Below are positions 31,758 through 42,775 of a stretch of 64,000 nucleotides of DNA, in pieces; within the stretch, counting starts at the first letter, position 1, and each line of letters begins with the position of its first letter. The position numbers were made by a program, and so were the translations under genes. Source of the DNA: Pleurodeles waltl (Eukaryota > Chordata > Amphibia > Caudata > Salamandridae); contig NC_090439.1 in the NCBI RefSeq assembly GCF_031143425.1, positions 640,895,465-640,959,464 of the forward strand. The letters run 5' to 3'. The notes beneath the pieces were generated by a model. The model worked only from the letters and a program-made list of their open reading frames with translations, had not been told where the DNA came from and searched no databases.

Positions 31758-34220
31758 TAAGTCTTTTATTTAATATGGAAGACATTTGTGCCAAACTTTA
31801 AAATCGGGACTGCTAGCAATTCGCCAATTCATAACTTCATCTACATTGTTCTAAGTGTTACAACTGATTTTTCTGTGGTTTACTCCTAGTTTACTCTTGG
31901 ATCTCAGGAGTTAGCCAGGAGTAATACAAGATTATGACACACCTACTTATATCAAAGTATTTGTTTAATGTTTCTGCTTGTGTGGCTCTTAGTGTCACCC
32001 TCAGTTCTCTACTAGTTTTTTATGTAGGACACTTCGAATCTTGTTTTTTTGTGTTATGATTGAGGCATCTAGCTAGATTCCCATAAATCAGGAAATTCAG
32101 GCAATCCCTTTTAATCTGCATGCATATGTGCTCCAAGGATGATGTTGCTATTTTAATGTGTGAATTTGTCCATCATGGATCACACACTATTTGTGAGGAT
32201 CGAAATCACTTCTTATTTTCTACTGCTTACACTCCATCTTACCTCAGCCTATAACTGATCCAGTAAACTTGAACTTTTTTTCTGATCGGCTTCCAATAAC
32301 AGCCCTTTTAATGTGCCACAATTACATTAAATGTTGTGGAGTATTTGTGCTTTCTTCCACGTCAGCAAGGTTTCATTATAATAGTTGAATTAAGTGGTCA
32401 TATTAGCAGTCAATTGCCCAATCTGTTACTTTTTGTGCCTGTTGAACATTTGCCATTGCTCTATACACTTCTCTATTTGCAGTAAGCTCATCGTTGCCTG
32501 TGCAGGCCATGTCATCTTTTGGCTGTATCATAAATCCACCTTTGCTCCACTTTTAATTATATCCAGAAATCTTCCATAGCTCTACATCTTGTTGATTTGC
32601 TGGTTCAGTGACTAATATAGCAAATCCAAAAACGTGTTTCAAAGCGTGACCACAGAGTCAAAAACTGGCTGGTCTCCTGAGTCTTTGAGCTTTTTAAGGA
32701 CGATTAAATGAGTTGGTAAACAAAACGACAAAAACATCTATTATTAAGTACCATGATTGAAGTGAACTTGTGCATTACAATTACATGTGTCATGCTAACA
32801 CATCAGTATGATCTGACAGTGGTTTGTAAAAAGTTGTGGGTTTCAATGTAGGTCAGTTTGTAACACGTTAATATATTTGGGTTATATACAATCACAATGG
32901 CCAATTAGAAAATTCTTGCCTCAATGTGGATAGTGCATCCGGCTTTCTCTAGTTAAATAGTAATTGTGATAAAAGTACTGACTTTACATATGAATAACTT
33001 TACATGTAGCGTAGTTAATCACAGGCACTGCGTAAATAAGCAAAGTAGCTCATAGAACGATCAGAGTACATTAGCTTTTTTCATTCATGGAAATGACATT
33101 GGTAACTCTTTCGGTTTGGAGTGGCTAGAAATAAATGTGATGGTGATGGAGCATGGGCATCTGAATCTCAATCTCTTAGTGTAATCATCAGATAAATGTC
33201 CTTATTGGTCAAATGGACCTTTGATAGTTGATTTGAAGAGTTGTAAGGGAGCTAACATCAGAAATTCATTTTCCTTTCTATGAAGCTAAAATAGATTGAA
33301 GCAATCAGATTCCATAAAGAAATGTCTATGTTCTAATCTAACCATAAGCTAAGACAAAAACTCTAAAGGAGATTTTTAGAGCGGGAAGCATAGAAGTGGC
33401 AGCATATGGTTGAGCTTCAGTAGAAGTTTGAAGGAAATGGAAATAGTGCTCAGTGTAAAGCTTTACACTCAGAGAAGCCCAGCAGAGAGATCTGTTCCCT
33501 CTCGTAGTCAGGATGAAGTCTGCCTAACTAACTATGAAACACCAATTAAAAGTACCACTAACAGTTGCCAGAACATCCATATCTCATTCCTACCACTGAG
33601 AGCCAATCACATAACTGCGTCTACGGAAGTTGGCATACTTCCTAAATTCCCACTGCTACACAGTCAGTTACACATCTATTGGACTTGAATGTTGCATCTT
33701 CCTTGTACACCCTGAATAGAAGTGTTTCCCTCACTATCATCTGCGTTTGTTGCTGACTTTCTTCACCCAGACCTCACTATCAGCAGTCTAAATCAGAACA
33801 ATAAGTATTTCTCTAACTAACACTATATCACACCGTCAGAGGAAAGAAAACAGCATACCAGCAGCATAAAAGCAAACATTTTTAGTTAAAGCCTAATGTC
33901 AAGCTGAGTTAACTCGAGAAAAGTGGATGCACGTTACAGTATTATACCAGTAGAAAGCAAACAATCATTACTGAACATGAATATGTAATGAACAGGGTTA
34001 CATCAGTCTATTGATCAACCTAATACACCCATGTGTGCAATCTCTTAGGGAGCACCATGATTACAAACTATTAATTGATTTGAATAAATGTACCACACAT
34101 GTTAATGAAGTTAAAGCATACTTAGAATATAAATATCATAACTAAGCTTAGAAGTGTATATACACGCCGTGAATAGAAGGGATCCAAAAATGAAGCTGCT
34201 CCAAACTCTTATGATAAAAC
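31758..34220. other. Unassigned AT-rich sequence
   Basis: About 2.4 kb. The longest frames are under 95 codons and show no motif or codon bias I trust. No palindromes or tandem arrays seen. It could be old unique sequence or fully decayed repeats. Confidence 0.5.
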
Positions 34221-34821
34221 ATAGGTGGTCATTCTGACCTCGGCGGTAAAAGGCGCCTACCGCCGGTCAGAAATCCTCCATAATCCCGCCGCGGTCGCGG
34301 AAACCCGCCACGGTCATTCTGACCCGCAGAAGGCAAACCTCCGAAAATCCGACCGCCACAACAGACCGCCAGACCAGCGGTCGGCGGAAAGGTGGAGGTG
34401 ACCAAACCTCCACCGCCACGCCAACAGAAATACGCCCATCCCATTACGACCCACGAATCCACGCGGCGGTCATTCAAACGCGGTATTCCATTGGCGGGAC
34501 ACACCGCCGCGGTCAGAATACACACAAACGAACAAAACTCAGCCACATTGGACGATTTGAATCCCACACACCTGATACACATACACACACCACTCCCACA
34601 CACACAATACAATATAAAACACACACCCACATCACCCACAAACCCCTACGCTAAAAAATTCGGAAAGAAGGCAAGAGCGAGACACCAGCATCCAAAAAAT
34701 AACAGCCACAGCCACTCAACACCATCACCCACACACTATCCACACACAAAACAACACACACCACCACACTCAACTCACTTAAATACACATACTCCACCCC
34801 ACACATCATACACACCACCCC

Positions 34822-36412
34822 ATGGCACCCCAAAGACAACCCCGCTTCACAGACGAAGAACTCAGGGTCATGGTGGAGGAAATCGTTCGGGTAGAGCCCC
34901 AGCTGTTCGGCACACAGATACAATACACCAGCATTGCCCGGAGGACGGAGCTATGGCAGAGGATTGTCGACAGGGTGAACGCAGTGGGACAGCACCCCAG
35001 AAATCGGGAAGACATCAGGAAGCGATGGAACGACCTACGGGGGAAGGTGCGTTCCATGGTATCCAGGCACAACATCGCCGTGCAGAAGACTGGCGGAGGA
35101 CCCCCACCTCAACCCCCACAATTCACATCATGGGAGGAGGAAGTCTTGAACATCCTGCATCCTGACGGCCTCGCAGGAGTCGGCGGAGGAATGGATACTG
35201 GTAAGTTGAAGCTTCAATACTGCTTCCCCCCCACCTGCATGCCAAATCAGACCCCAAACCTCACCCCCATCCTCGAACCCCACCCTCACCCCCACCCCCA
35301 TCCTCACCCCCACCCTCACCCCCACCACCATCTTCACCCCCACCACCATCCTCACCCCCACCCCCAGCACACCTATTCCCCGCCAATGTCTCACCATCAC
35401 AACCCACACATCCCAAAACCTAGGCCTGCATGCGTCCACTAAGCATGGACACCCATCACCAAAGCATGCCCAATGCATATACACATCCCCCCCACAAGCC
35501 ACCCTCACCAAAGCCCCCACACACGAATGCCAGCACTTGGGGACACGAGAACCCACAGATACACCCATATGCGACACATTTAAACTATAACCATACCTCT
35601 ATACCCCTGCAGGACCCGACCGTCAACACACCGCGGCGGAGGGGCCAGAATTCTCCACACCCCCCACCCAAGAGGCCGTCAGCGATGACAGCAGCTCTGT
35701 CGACCTGGACACCGATGACCAGCCCGGACCATCGGGGACCTCTGGACAGTCGGTTCCCCTCACACAGGCCCAGGCCACTACAGACCCAAACCCCTCTGGG
35801 AACACCAGCACAGCTCCCACCCAGCGGGCCCATGCCTCTGTCTCCAGGGCGCGTCAATCTGCGGTGTGTCTACCACTACAGGGCACCCAGGATAACCCAC
35901 CACCCCAACAACAACAGGGACCTGGGGGCAGTGGTAGTGGGCACACCGGCCAGGGGGCAGAGGCCCAGGGAAACAGGGCAACTCGGCGGGCAGCTGTGCG
36001 ACAGGGGGGGGAGGAGAGGCCCAGGGAACTCACTCTCCACGAGGTCCTCACCACCATCATGGGAGCATACAACCGCTCCCAGGAGACGATGGCGACGGTA
36101 CTGGCCCGGTTCCAGGAGATCCAGGTGCTGCAGGAGGAACACTATCGGGGGTACAGGGAGGACATCAGAGCCATCAACACCACCCTGGTTACCATGGTAG
36201 GGCTGCTGCAGGACCTCGTAAACAGCAGGGCGGACACTGAACAACACCCAAGGGCCCCTGCCACTAGCCTGGACCAAGAACAGCCATCCACCTCCGCCGG
36301 CGCTAGTGGACAGGAGGCCCCCGCACAGCAGCAGCCCACCAGACCCCCACCTCCTGCAGGAGAAGAACCACCCCGCAAGAGGGCCCTGAGATCTCGCAAG
36401 AAGACAGAGTAG
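34822..36412 (+). CDS. Harbinger Myb/SANT-like protein 1 (two exons, 392 aa)
   Basis: Exon 1 is 34822-35200, ending at a GTAAGT donor; exon 2 is 35613-36412, after a CCCCTGCAG acceptor. The frame is kept (phase 1) and gives 392 residues without a stop. Residues about 9-85 form a Myb/SANT-like domain of the Harbinger type (FTDEELRVMVEEIV...LWQRIVDRVNAVG...IRKRWNDLRGKVRSMV). A Gly/Pro linker (GGGPPPQPP) and an acidic Ser-rich stretch follow, then a helical region (about 270-330, LHEVLTTIMGAYNRSQETMATVL) and a basic tail PRKRALRSRKK that could be a nuclear signal. In this family the Myb protein binds the transposase and element ends; I infer the same here. A poly(A) signal AATAAA is at 36626. 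The intron contains a CCCCAC-rich array. Its closest partner is the gene at 61309-62770. Confidence 0.85.
35265..35375. repeat. CCCCACCCTCA-type microsatellite in the Myb 1 intron
   Basis: Hexamer-like CACCCC/CACCCT repeats, with a few CACCACCAT interruptions, inside the intron and not part of the protein. Confidence 0.85.
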
Positions 36413-36625
36413 GATGTCAAGACCCCCGCCAGCAAAGGATACCACCTGATGTCATCCCACTGTCCCACATTGTCACCCTGTCCATCCTTGAACTGCCCAT
36501 GCTCCATCTCTCCACAGGCCTCTGGACAATGCACCTGTGTGACTGTTACTCTGGACTCTGCCATGGACATTCCTTCACCATAGCCCCCACCCACTTGAAA
36601 CCACCCATCCCATTTTGAGCACTTA

Positions 36626-36631
36626 AATAAA
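36626..36631 (+). terminator. Poly(A) signal of Myb-like gene 1
   Basis: AATAAA about 215 nt after the stop codon. It is placed like the AATAAA at about 62885 behind the homologous gene at 61309. Confidence 0.5.
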
Positions 36632-36920
36632 CACCTATTTTGCACCAAAATATCAGGAGTCTGGCTGTGATTTCAATAGATTGTAATTGACATGACAGTG
36701 CAAATATGTCCTTGTACATGGTGAAGTCAACAAACAGCTGCCACAAAGCTGTAGTCCATGGGGAAACGAAGCACAGGACTCGTAGTGGGGACCCCAGATC
36801 TGAAATAGGGAGGGAAAAGCCAAAACTCAGTCATCATACACTGGGGCAAATAGACAGGCAGCAGAGATGCTGGAGAGTAGTTAACATTTACTAAATTATC
36901 TTTGAAATGTTACCTGTGTC

Positions 36921-37991
36921 CTATTGGAAGTACTGTTCAATGATTCTGTCCCTGTTGTCTGTTTCAGCCCCGTCGTCTTCCTCCTCGTCACTCTCCTCAG
37001 GTTCCACCGCTGCCACAACACCACCGTCTCGACCATCCTCCTGCAGGAAAGGCACCTGGCGGCGCAAAGCCAGGTTGTGAAGCATGCAGCAGGCCACGAT
37101 GATGTGACACACCTTCTTAGGTGAGTACATTAGGGATCCACCTGTCATATGCAGGCAGCGAAACCTGGCCTTTAGGAGGCCAAAGGTGCGTTCGATCACC
37201 CTCCTAGTACGCCCATGGGCCTCATTGTACCGTTCCTCTGCCCTGGTCCGGGGATTCCTTACTGGGGTCAGTAGCCACGACAGGTTGGGGTACCCAGAGT
37301 CCCCCACTAGCCATACACGGTGTCTCTGTAGCTGTTCCATCACGTAAGGGATGCTGCTATTCCTCAGGATGTAGGCGTCATGCACTGACCCAGGGAATTT
37401 GGCATTTACATGCGAGATGTACTGGTCAGCCAAACACACCACCTGGATGTTCATTGAATGGTAATTTTTTCTGTTCCTGTACACCTGCTCCCTGTCTCTT
37501 GGGGGAACCAAAGCCACATGGGTCCCATCAATGGCACCAATTACGTTGGGAATATGTCCAAGGGCGTAGAAATCACCCTTCACTGTAGCCAATTCGCCCA
37601 CCTCAGGGAAAATGATGTAGTTCCTCACGGATTTCATCAGGGCAGACAACACTCTGGATAACACCTTCGAAAACATGGGCTGAGACATCCCGGAAGCAAT
37701 TCCCACGGTTGTCTGAAATGACCCACTTGCCAAGAAATGTAGTACTGACATGACCTGCACCAGAGGGGGAATCCCTGTGGGTTGGCGGATGGGGGACATC
37801 AGGTCGGGCTCCAGCTGGGCACACAGTTCATGGATAGTGGCACGGTTAAGACGGTAGGTCAGGATAATGTGGCGTTCTTCCATTGTCGACAGGTCCACCA
37901 GCGGTCGGTACACGGGAGGATTCATCCGTCTCCTCGCCCAACCCAGCGGACGGTGCCTAGGAAGGACAACATGGAGCACAGAGTCAAGCAA
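36921..37991 (-). CDS. Harbinger DDE transposase (HARBI1-like nuclease)
   Basis: A single open frame of 356 codons from the first Met; the Met at residue 23 (37925) is also a credible start, and a CTTCCTAG just upstream of it could be a splice acceptor, so the N-terminus is uncertain. Residues 45-115 are a helix-turn-helix-like region (YRLNRATIHELC, PPLVQVMSVLHFLASGSFQ). The nuclease domain follows: IGAIDGTHVAL with D155, GSVHDAY with D205, VGDSGYPN with D231 and the RRVIERTFGLLKARFRCL block with E267. Nothing essential seems missing. The C-terminus is acidic (ESDEEEDDGAETDN). The gene converges on Myb-like gene 1 and diverges from Myb-like gene 2. Members of this family cut and paste the element at 3-bp targets, as seen at the ends. 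Confidence 0.93.
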   Translation of the reverse strand: MLDSVLHVVLPRHRPLGWARRRMNPPVYRPLVDLSTMEERHIILTYRLNRATIHELCAQLEPDLMSPIRQPTGIPPLVQVMSVLHFLASGSFQTTVGIASGMSQPMFSKVLSRVLSALMKSVRNYIIFPEVGELATVKGDFYALGHIPNVIGAIDGTHVALVPPRDREQVYRNRKNYHSMNIQVVCLADQYISHVNAKFPGSVHDAYILRNSSIPYVMEQLQRHRVWLVGDSGYPNLSWLLTPVRNPRTRAEERYNEAHGRTRRVIERTFGLLKARFRCLHMTGGSLMYSPKKVCHIIVACCMLHNLALRRQVPFLQEDGRDGGVVAAVEPEESDEEEDDGAETDNRDRIIEQYFQ

Positions 37992-38419
37992 CCCACAGGT
38001 ACGTACTCACAGCTAGCACAGTATACGATTCTCTATGCAGTGAATGGCGTGTCTGAGTGGCTATGCAAGGCCTAGGCCTGTGTGACGCAGTTGAAATTGA
38101 GCCATGTGGGCCCTGGAAATGGCGGCTGCCTGACCTGTGAAGTGTGACAATGGGATGTGAGGTCAATGCGCTGGCGTGGCACACCGCGGCGGGCGGCGGG
38201 CGAAGACCGCGGCGCGAAGCTGCATTGGTTAACATTGAAGCCTATGGGTTTCAGGAGCCAATGGCGAAGGGCGCCGGCGGTGGCGGGACGCACCGCCGCG
38301 GTACGCACCGCCGCGGACGTGACCGCCATTTTCTATCTACTTATCCACTTGCGACTTGAACTTTCACAGGAGAGGACCTATACTGCAAGTGTTGCTGTGA
38401 CCTCGGTCTGGAAGGGACA
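37992..38419. promoter_or_regulatory. Divergent promoter region between transposase and Myb 2
   Basis: About 430 bp between two head-to-head genes. Its middle (38165-38330) is very CpG-rich with GCCGCGG and CACCGCCGCGG repeats, and a GCTGTGAGT donor-like motif lies on the minus strand near 38003-38012. A shared bidirectional promoter is an inference from layout and base composition. Confidence 0.4.
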
Positions 38420-41227
38420 ATGGCTGCTGCGACTAGGGAAAGGGCCCCTGCCTTCACTGGAGAGGAGTTGGAGAAACTTGTGGATGGGGTCCTCCCCCAG
38501 TATGCGCTACTCTACGGTCCTCCAGACCAACAAGTGAGTTTAATTCAATATGGATTTGGGGCCACTGGCTGGCTTGGGGGCCTGGCGGGGATGGGGGGCA
38601 TGTTGGGGCTGGCGGGGGGCCTGGCGGGGGGCCTGGCGGGGATGGGGGGCATGTTGGGCATGGCGGGGGGCCTGGCGGGGATGGGGGGCATGTTGGGCAT
38701 GGCGGGGGGCATGGCGGGGGGCCTGGCGGGGATGGGGGGCATGTTGGGCATGGCGGGGGGCATGGCGGGGATGGGGGGCATGTTGGGGCTGGCGGGGGGC
38801 CTGGCGGGGGGCCTGGCGGGGATGGGGGGCATGTTGGGCATGGCGGGGGGCCTGGCGGGGGGCCTGGCGGGGATGGGGGGCGTTGGGCCACTGGAAAGGA
38901 AAATGCTGAGAAACTTGAACGTGGTATTTCTCCCTCCCTGTACGTGTCACATAGGTCTGCGCCCATGAGAAGATCGGGATTTGGCGTGCCATCGCCAAGG
39001 AAGTCCGGGCCCTGGGGGTCCACCATCGACGGGGCACCCACTGCCGCAAGAGGTGGGAGGACATCCGCCGCGGGACCAAGAAGACCGCCGAGTCTCTGCT
39101 GGGGATGGCCTCCCAACGTAGGCGGGGTGCCTGCCGTCAACTGAGCCCCCTGATGTTCCGGATCCTGGCGGTGGCCTACCCTGAATTGGATGGGCGCGTG
39201 AGGGCAGCACAGCAGACACAAGGGGGTGAGTACAAGCATTATCTACTCTGTTGTCGCGCAGTGGAGGTGTCTGGGTGGGGGAGGAGGGCTGGGGGTCCCC
39301 CTAGGCCAGGGCGATATCTGTAGGCTGGGCACCCCCGTAAGCCCCTGTGTCCCCAGCCACCACCCTCAGTAGTTTGTCAGTACAGCCATCCCTGGGCCGT
39401 GTCATCCATGGGTGCAGTTGTCAACTCTAGGCGTGTAGGGCATGTTCCACGGAATGCGTAGCGTACCCCAAGTGCGCAACTTAGTGCAGGGGGCATCTGT
39501 GTCTGTCATGTCCGCTAACTGTACCGGAGATCCATGTACTCAATATCCCTTTATTTCTCTCTCCCCCCCCCTTTTTGTTTGTCTTTCTGTGCTTGTGTGC
39601 ATCAGCATCATCAGGCGGAGGAGAAGTGGCATCGGGGCAGGAGGGAGCTGCATCTCACATGGCCCAGGAGGGCCATGCCACAGAGTCAGACTGGACCAGT
39701 GAGACGGAGGGCGAGGGGAGCTCCACGACGGGGACGACTGGACCCTGCAGCGACACGGACACGTCCTCGGAAGGGGGCTCCCTTGCGGGGGTGGCACCAT
39801 CCGTGCCCCCCGCCATTACAGGTACAGCCGCCACCCAGCGCACCATCTCCGCCCTCCCAGCAGCCCCTCAGCGTTCGCCCCGTGCCCGCTCTGCCAGGAA
39901 GCCGGGCATCTCCTTCGCCCCAGGCACCTCAGGCCCTGCCCCTGTTACCCCCGCTGCCCTCAGTGAGGAGGTCATTGACCTCCTCCGAACGCTCATTGTT
40001 GGGCAGACTACCCTTTTGAATGCCATCCAGGGGGTGGAGAGGGAGGTTCATCGCAGCAATGCGTACCTGGAGGGCATTCATTCGGGTCAGGCTGCCCATC
40101 AGCGATCGTTCCAGGCTCTGGCCTCAGCACTGACGGCAGCCATTGTCCCTGTCTCCTGCCTGCCTCTACTAACTCCCTCCTCCCAGTCTCCTGTTCCTCT
40201 GCCTGTCCCACCCACACCATCAGACCAGCCTGCACACACCTCAACACCCAAGAGAAGCTCATCCAAACATAAGCACCACAGATCACGCAGACATTCACAC
40301 ACGCAACATTCCGATGCAGACATGCCAACAGTCACTACCACCTCTGTGACCCCCACCTCCTCGTCTCCCTCCTCCCTCCCTGTGACGTCTACACTCACAC
40401 CTCCATTCACCTCACCATCAGCCAATGTTTCCATCACCAGCACACCCTCCACTCCAGTCCGCACACGTGCAGTCACCACCCCCACTGCCATTTACACGTC
40501 CCCTGTGTCCTCTCCCACTGTGTCTGTCACCCCCTCTTCCACACCACACAAACGCAGCCACCCACCCACCCAACAGCCATCCACCTCACGACAGCCTATC
40601 CCTCCTGCACCTGCACCCAAAGACAGCAAACGTGACTCACCTACAACCACATCCTCTCCCTCCACTCCCATTCCCACTGTACCTACCACTCTCCATTGTC
40701 CCAAGAAGCTCTTCCTCGCCACTACTAACTTCTTTCCTGACCCTGAGCCCCCCCCTCCTTCTCGTCGGGGTAAGAAGAGCACCTCAGCCACCACCAGCCC
40801 TGCAGCCCCCTTGACAAGGGTGCAGGGGTATTGGAGCCCGCCAGCCCGCATGTCTGGATCTTCGCCCAGCAGCAAGGGGACAGCCAGCCCACCCCCTGGG
40901 AAGAGGAGCAGAAGGCGGAAGGGTCGCCGCAGGAGCCCGCCTTCTACATCCCCCCCGGACACCACCCAGAGACAGTCACCAGCCACAGCTCCAAAGGGAG
41001 GAAAGGGCCACAGGCCCACGACTAAGGAGGGCAAGGGCAGCAAGTCGGAGAGGTCAGGCAGCAGGCCTGCTGCCCAGGAGGAGCCCACAACCCCCATAGC
41101 CGCTGCCCCGGGAGGAACCGGCACAGCTGCCCCGGGAGAGCCCACCACCCCCATAGCCGCTGCCCAGGGAGGACCCAGCCCAGCTGGCCAGGAGGGCCCC
41201 ACCACCCACAGCCCAGGTGGGCAGTGA
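38420..41227 (+). CDS. Harbinger Myb/SANT-like protein 2 (three exons, about 665 aa)
   Basis: Exon 1 38420-38533 ends at GTGAGT; exon 2 38955-39225 lies between CACATAG and GTGAGT; exon 3 39615-41227 follows CATCATCAG (39606 is an equally in-frame acceptor). The spliced frame is open for about 665 codons. Exons 1 and 2 together make the Myb/SANT-like domain: FTGEELEKLVDGVLPQYALL, then IWRAIAKEVRALG and HCRKRWEDIRRGTKK. The first intron cuts this domain in two and holds a G-rich minisatellite. Exon 3 starts acidic, then a helical part near its residues 130-190 (EEVIDLLRTLIVGQTTLLNAI), then about 300 residues rich in Ser, Thr and Pro and a Lys/Arg-rich end. Such tails are common in Myb partners of Harbingers but this one is long. 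Exon borders are by consensus only. Confidence 0.75.
38574..38885. repeat. G-rich minisatellite in intron 1 of Myb 2
   Basis: Modules GGCCTGGCGGGG, GGCATGGCGGGG and ATGGGGGGCATGTTGGG in varied order, about 310 bp, G on the plus strand throughout. Long Pro-rich or Gly-rich frames on both strands are artefacts. Strong potential to form G-quadruplex in the transcript. Confidence 0.92.
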
Positions 41228-41289
41228 AGGAGCACCATCCCCGCTGCCCAGGAGGGCACCACCAGGCAATTAGCAGTTGGCCATAGACC

Positions 41290-42230
41290 GGCCGCCGTCT
41301 CAAGAACCGCTGAACTGGGCCCTTCAAGGCAAGGAGCGCTGAACTGGGCCCCGCCGTCTCAAGAACCGCTGAACTGGGCCCCGCCGTCTCAAGAACCGCT
41401 GAACTGGGCCCCGCCGTCTCAAGAACCGCTGAACTGGGCCCTTCAGGGCAAGGAGCGCTGAACTGGGCCCCGCCGTCTCAAGAACCGCTGAACTGGGCCC
41501 TTCAAGGCAAGGAGCGCTGAACTGGGCCCCGCCGTCTCCAGAACCGCTGAACTGGGCCCCGCCGTCTCCAGAACCGCTGAACTGGGCCCCGCCGTCTCAA
41601 GAACCGCTGAACTGGGCCCTTCAAGGCAAGGAGCGCTGAACTGGGCCCCGCCGTCTCAAGAACCGCTGAACTGGGCCCCGCCGTCTCAAGAACCGCTGAA
41701 CTGGGCCCCGCCGTCTCAAGAACCGCTGAACTGGGCCCTTCAGGGCAAGGAGCGCTGAACTGGGCCCCGCCGTCTCAAGAACCGCTGAACTGGGCCCTTC
41801 AAGGCAAGGAGCACTGAACTGGGCCCCGCCGTCTCAAGAACCGCTGAACTGGGCCCCGCCGTCTCAAGAACCGCTGAACTGGGCCCTTCAGGGCAAGGAG
41901 CGCTGAACTGGGCCCCGCCGTCTCAAGAACCGCTGAACTGGGCCCTTCAAGGCAAGGAGCGCTGAACTGGGCCCCGCCGTCTCAAGAACCGCTGAACTGG
42001 GCCCCGCCGTCTCAAGAACCGCTGAACTGGGCCCTTCAGGGCAAGGAGCGCTGAACTGGGCCCCGCCGTCTCAAGAACCGCTGAACTGGGCCCTTCAAGG
42101 CAAGGAGCGCTGAACTGGGCCCCGCCGTCTCAAGAACCGCTGAACTGGGCCCCGCCGCCTCAAGAACCGCTGAACTGGGCCCCGCAGTCTCAAGAACCGC
42201 TGAACTGGGCCCTTCAGGGCAAGAACCGCT
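41290..42230. repeat. 30-bp minisatellite of two unit types in higher-order pattern
   Basis: About 31 units of 30 bp. Type A carries CGCCGTCTCAAGAACC, type B carries TTCAAGGCAAGGAGC (or TTCAGGGC); both end GCTGAACTGGGC. The units follow patterns such as A-A-B-A-B, repeated several times in the second half, so a 150-bp higher-order unit has been amplified. It starts about 60 bp after the Myb 2 stop codon, probably in its 3' UTR. Confidence 0.93.
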
Positions 42231-42324
42231 GGCCCTTTGGCAGACGTGGCAGGGCAGGATCTGTCTCGGGCAGGGCTGCAGGATGTCCTCTGGCCAACAT
42301 GCCTCCTCCAGTGGCAGTGGAGTC

Positions 42325-42775
42325 TGTTATGGACTGTTTGGACTGTGGCTTTGCTCTCCCCAGGATGGCCCAGTGGGCAGGCCACCCACTGTATGGACTG
42401 TATGGACTGTGGCTTTGCTCTCCCCAGGATGGCCCAGTGGGCAGGCCACCCACTGTATGGACTGTATGGACTGTGGCTTTGCTCTCCCCAGGATGGCCCA
42501 GTGGGCAGGCCACCCACTGTATGGACTGTATGGACTGTGGCTTTGCTCTCCCCAGGATGGCCCAGTGGGCAGGCCACCCACTGTATGGACTGTATGGACT
42601 GTGGCTTTGCTCTCCCCAGGATGGCCCAGTGGGCAGGCCACCCACTGTATGGACTGTATGGACTGTGGCTTTGCTCTCCCCAGGATGGCCCAGTGGTCAG
42701 GCCACCCACTGTATGGACTGTTTGGACTGTGGCTTTGCTCTCCCCAGGATGGGCCAGTGGTCATGGAGTCCCCTC
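42325..42775. repeat. 64-bp tandem array, 7 copies
   Basis: Units start CAGGATGGCCCAGTGG at 42361, 42425, 42489, 42553, 42617, 42681 and 42745, exactly 64 bp apart and nearly identical. Since 64 is not a multiple of 3 and the unit has no stop in several frames, long frames appear on both strands; none is a credible gene. Each unit has CTCTCCCCAG, which looks like a splice acceptor. Confidence 0.95.

Noticed and set aside
38454..39239. Pro-rich frames up to 261 codons on the minus strand
   Set aside because: They read the G-rich minisatellite backwards; the plus-strand spliced Myb 2 model explains the region better.
39540..41269. Other-frame and minus-strand frames over Myb 2 exon 3
   Set aside because: Shadows of a Ser/Thr/Pro-rich coding exon with biased composition.
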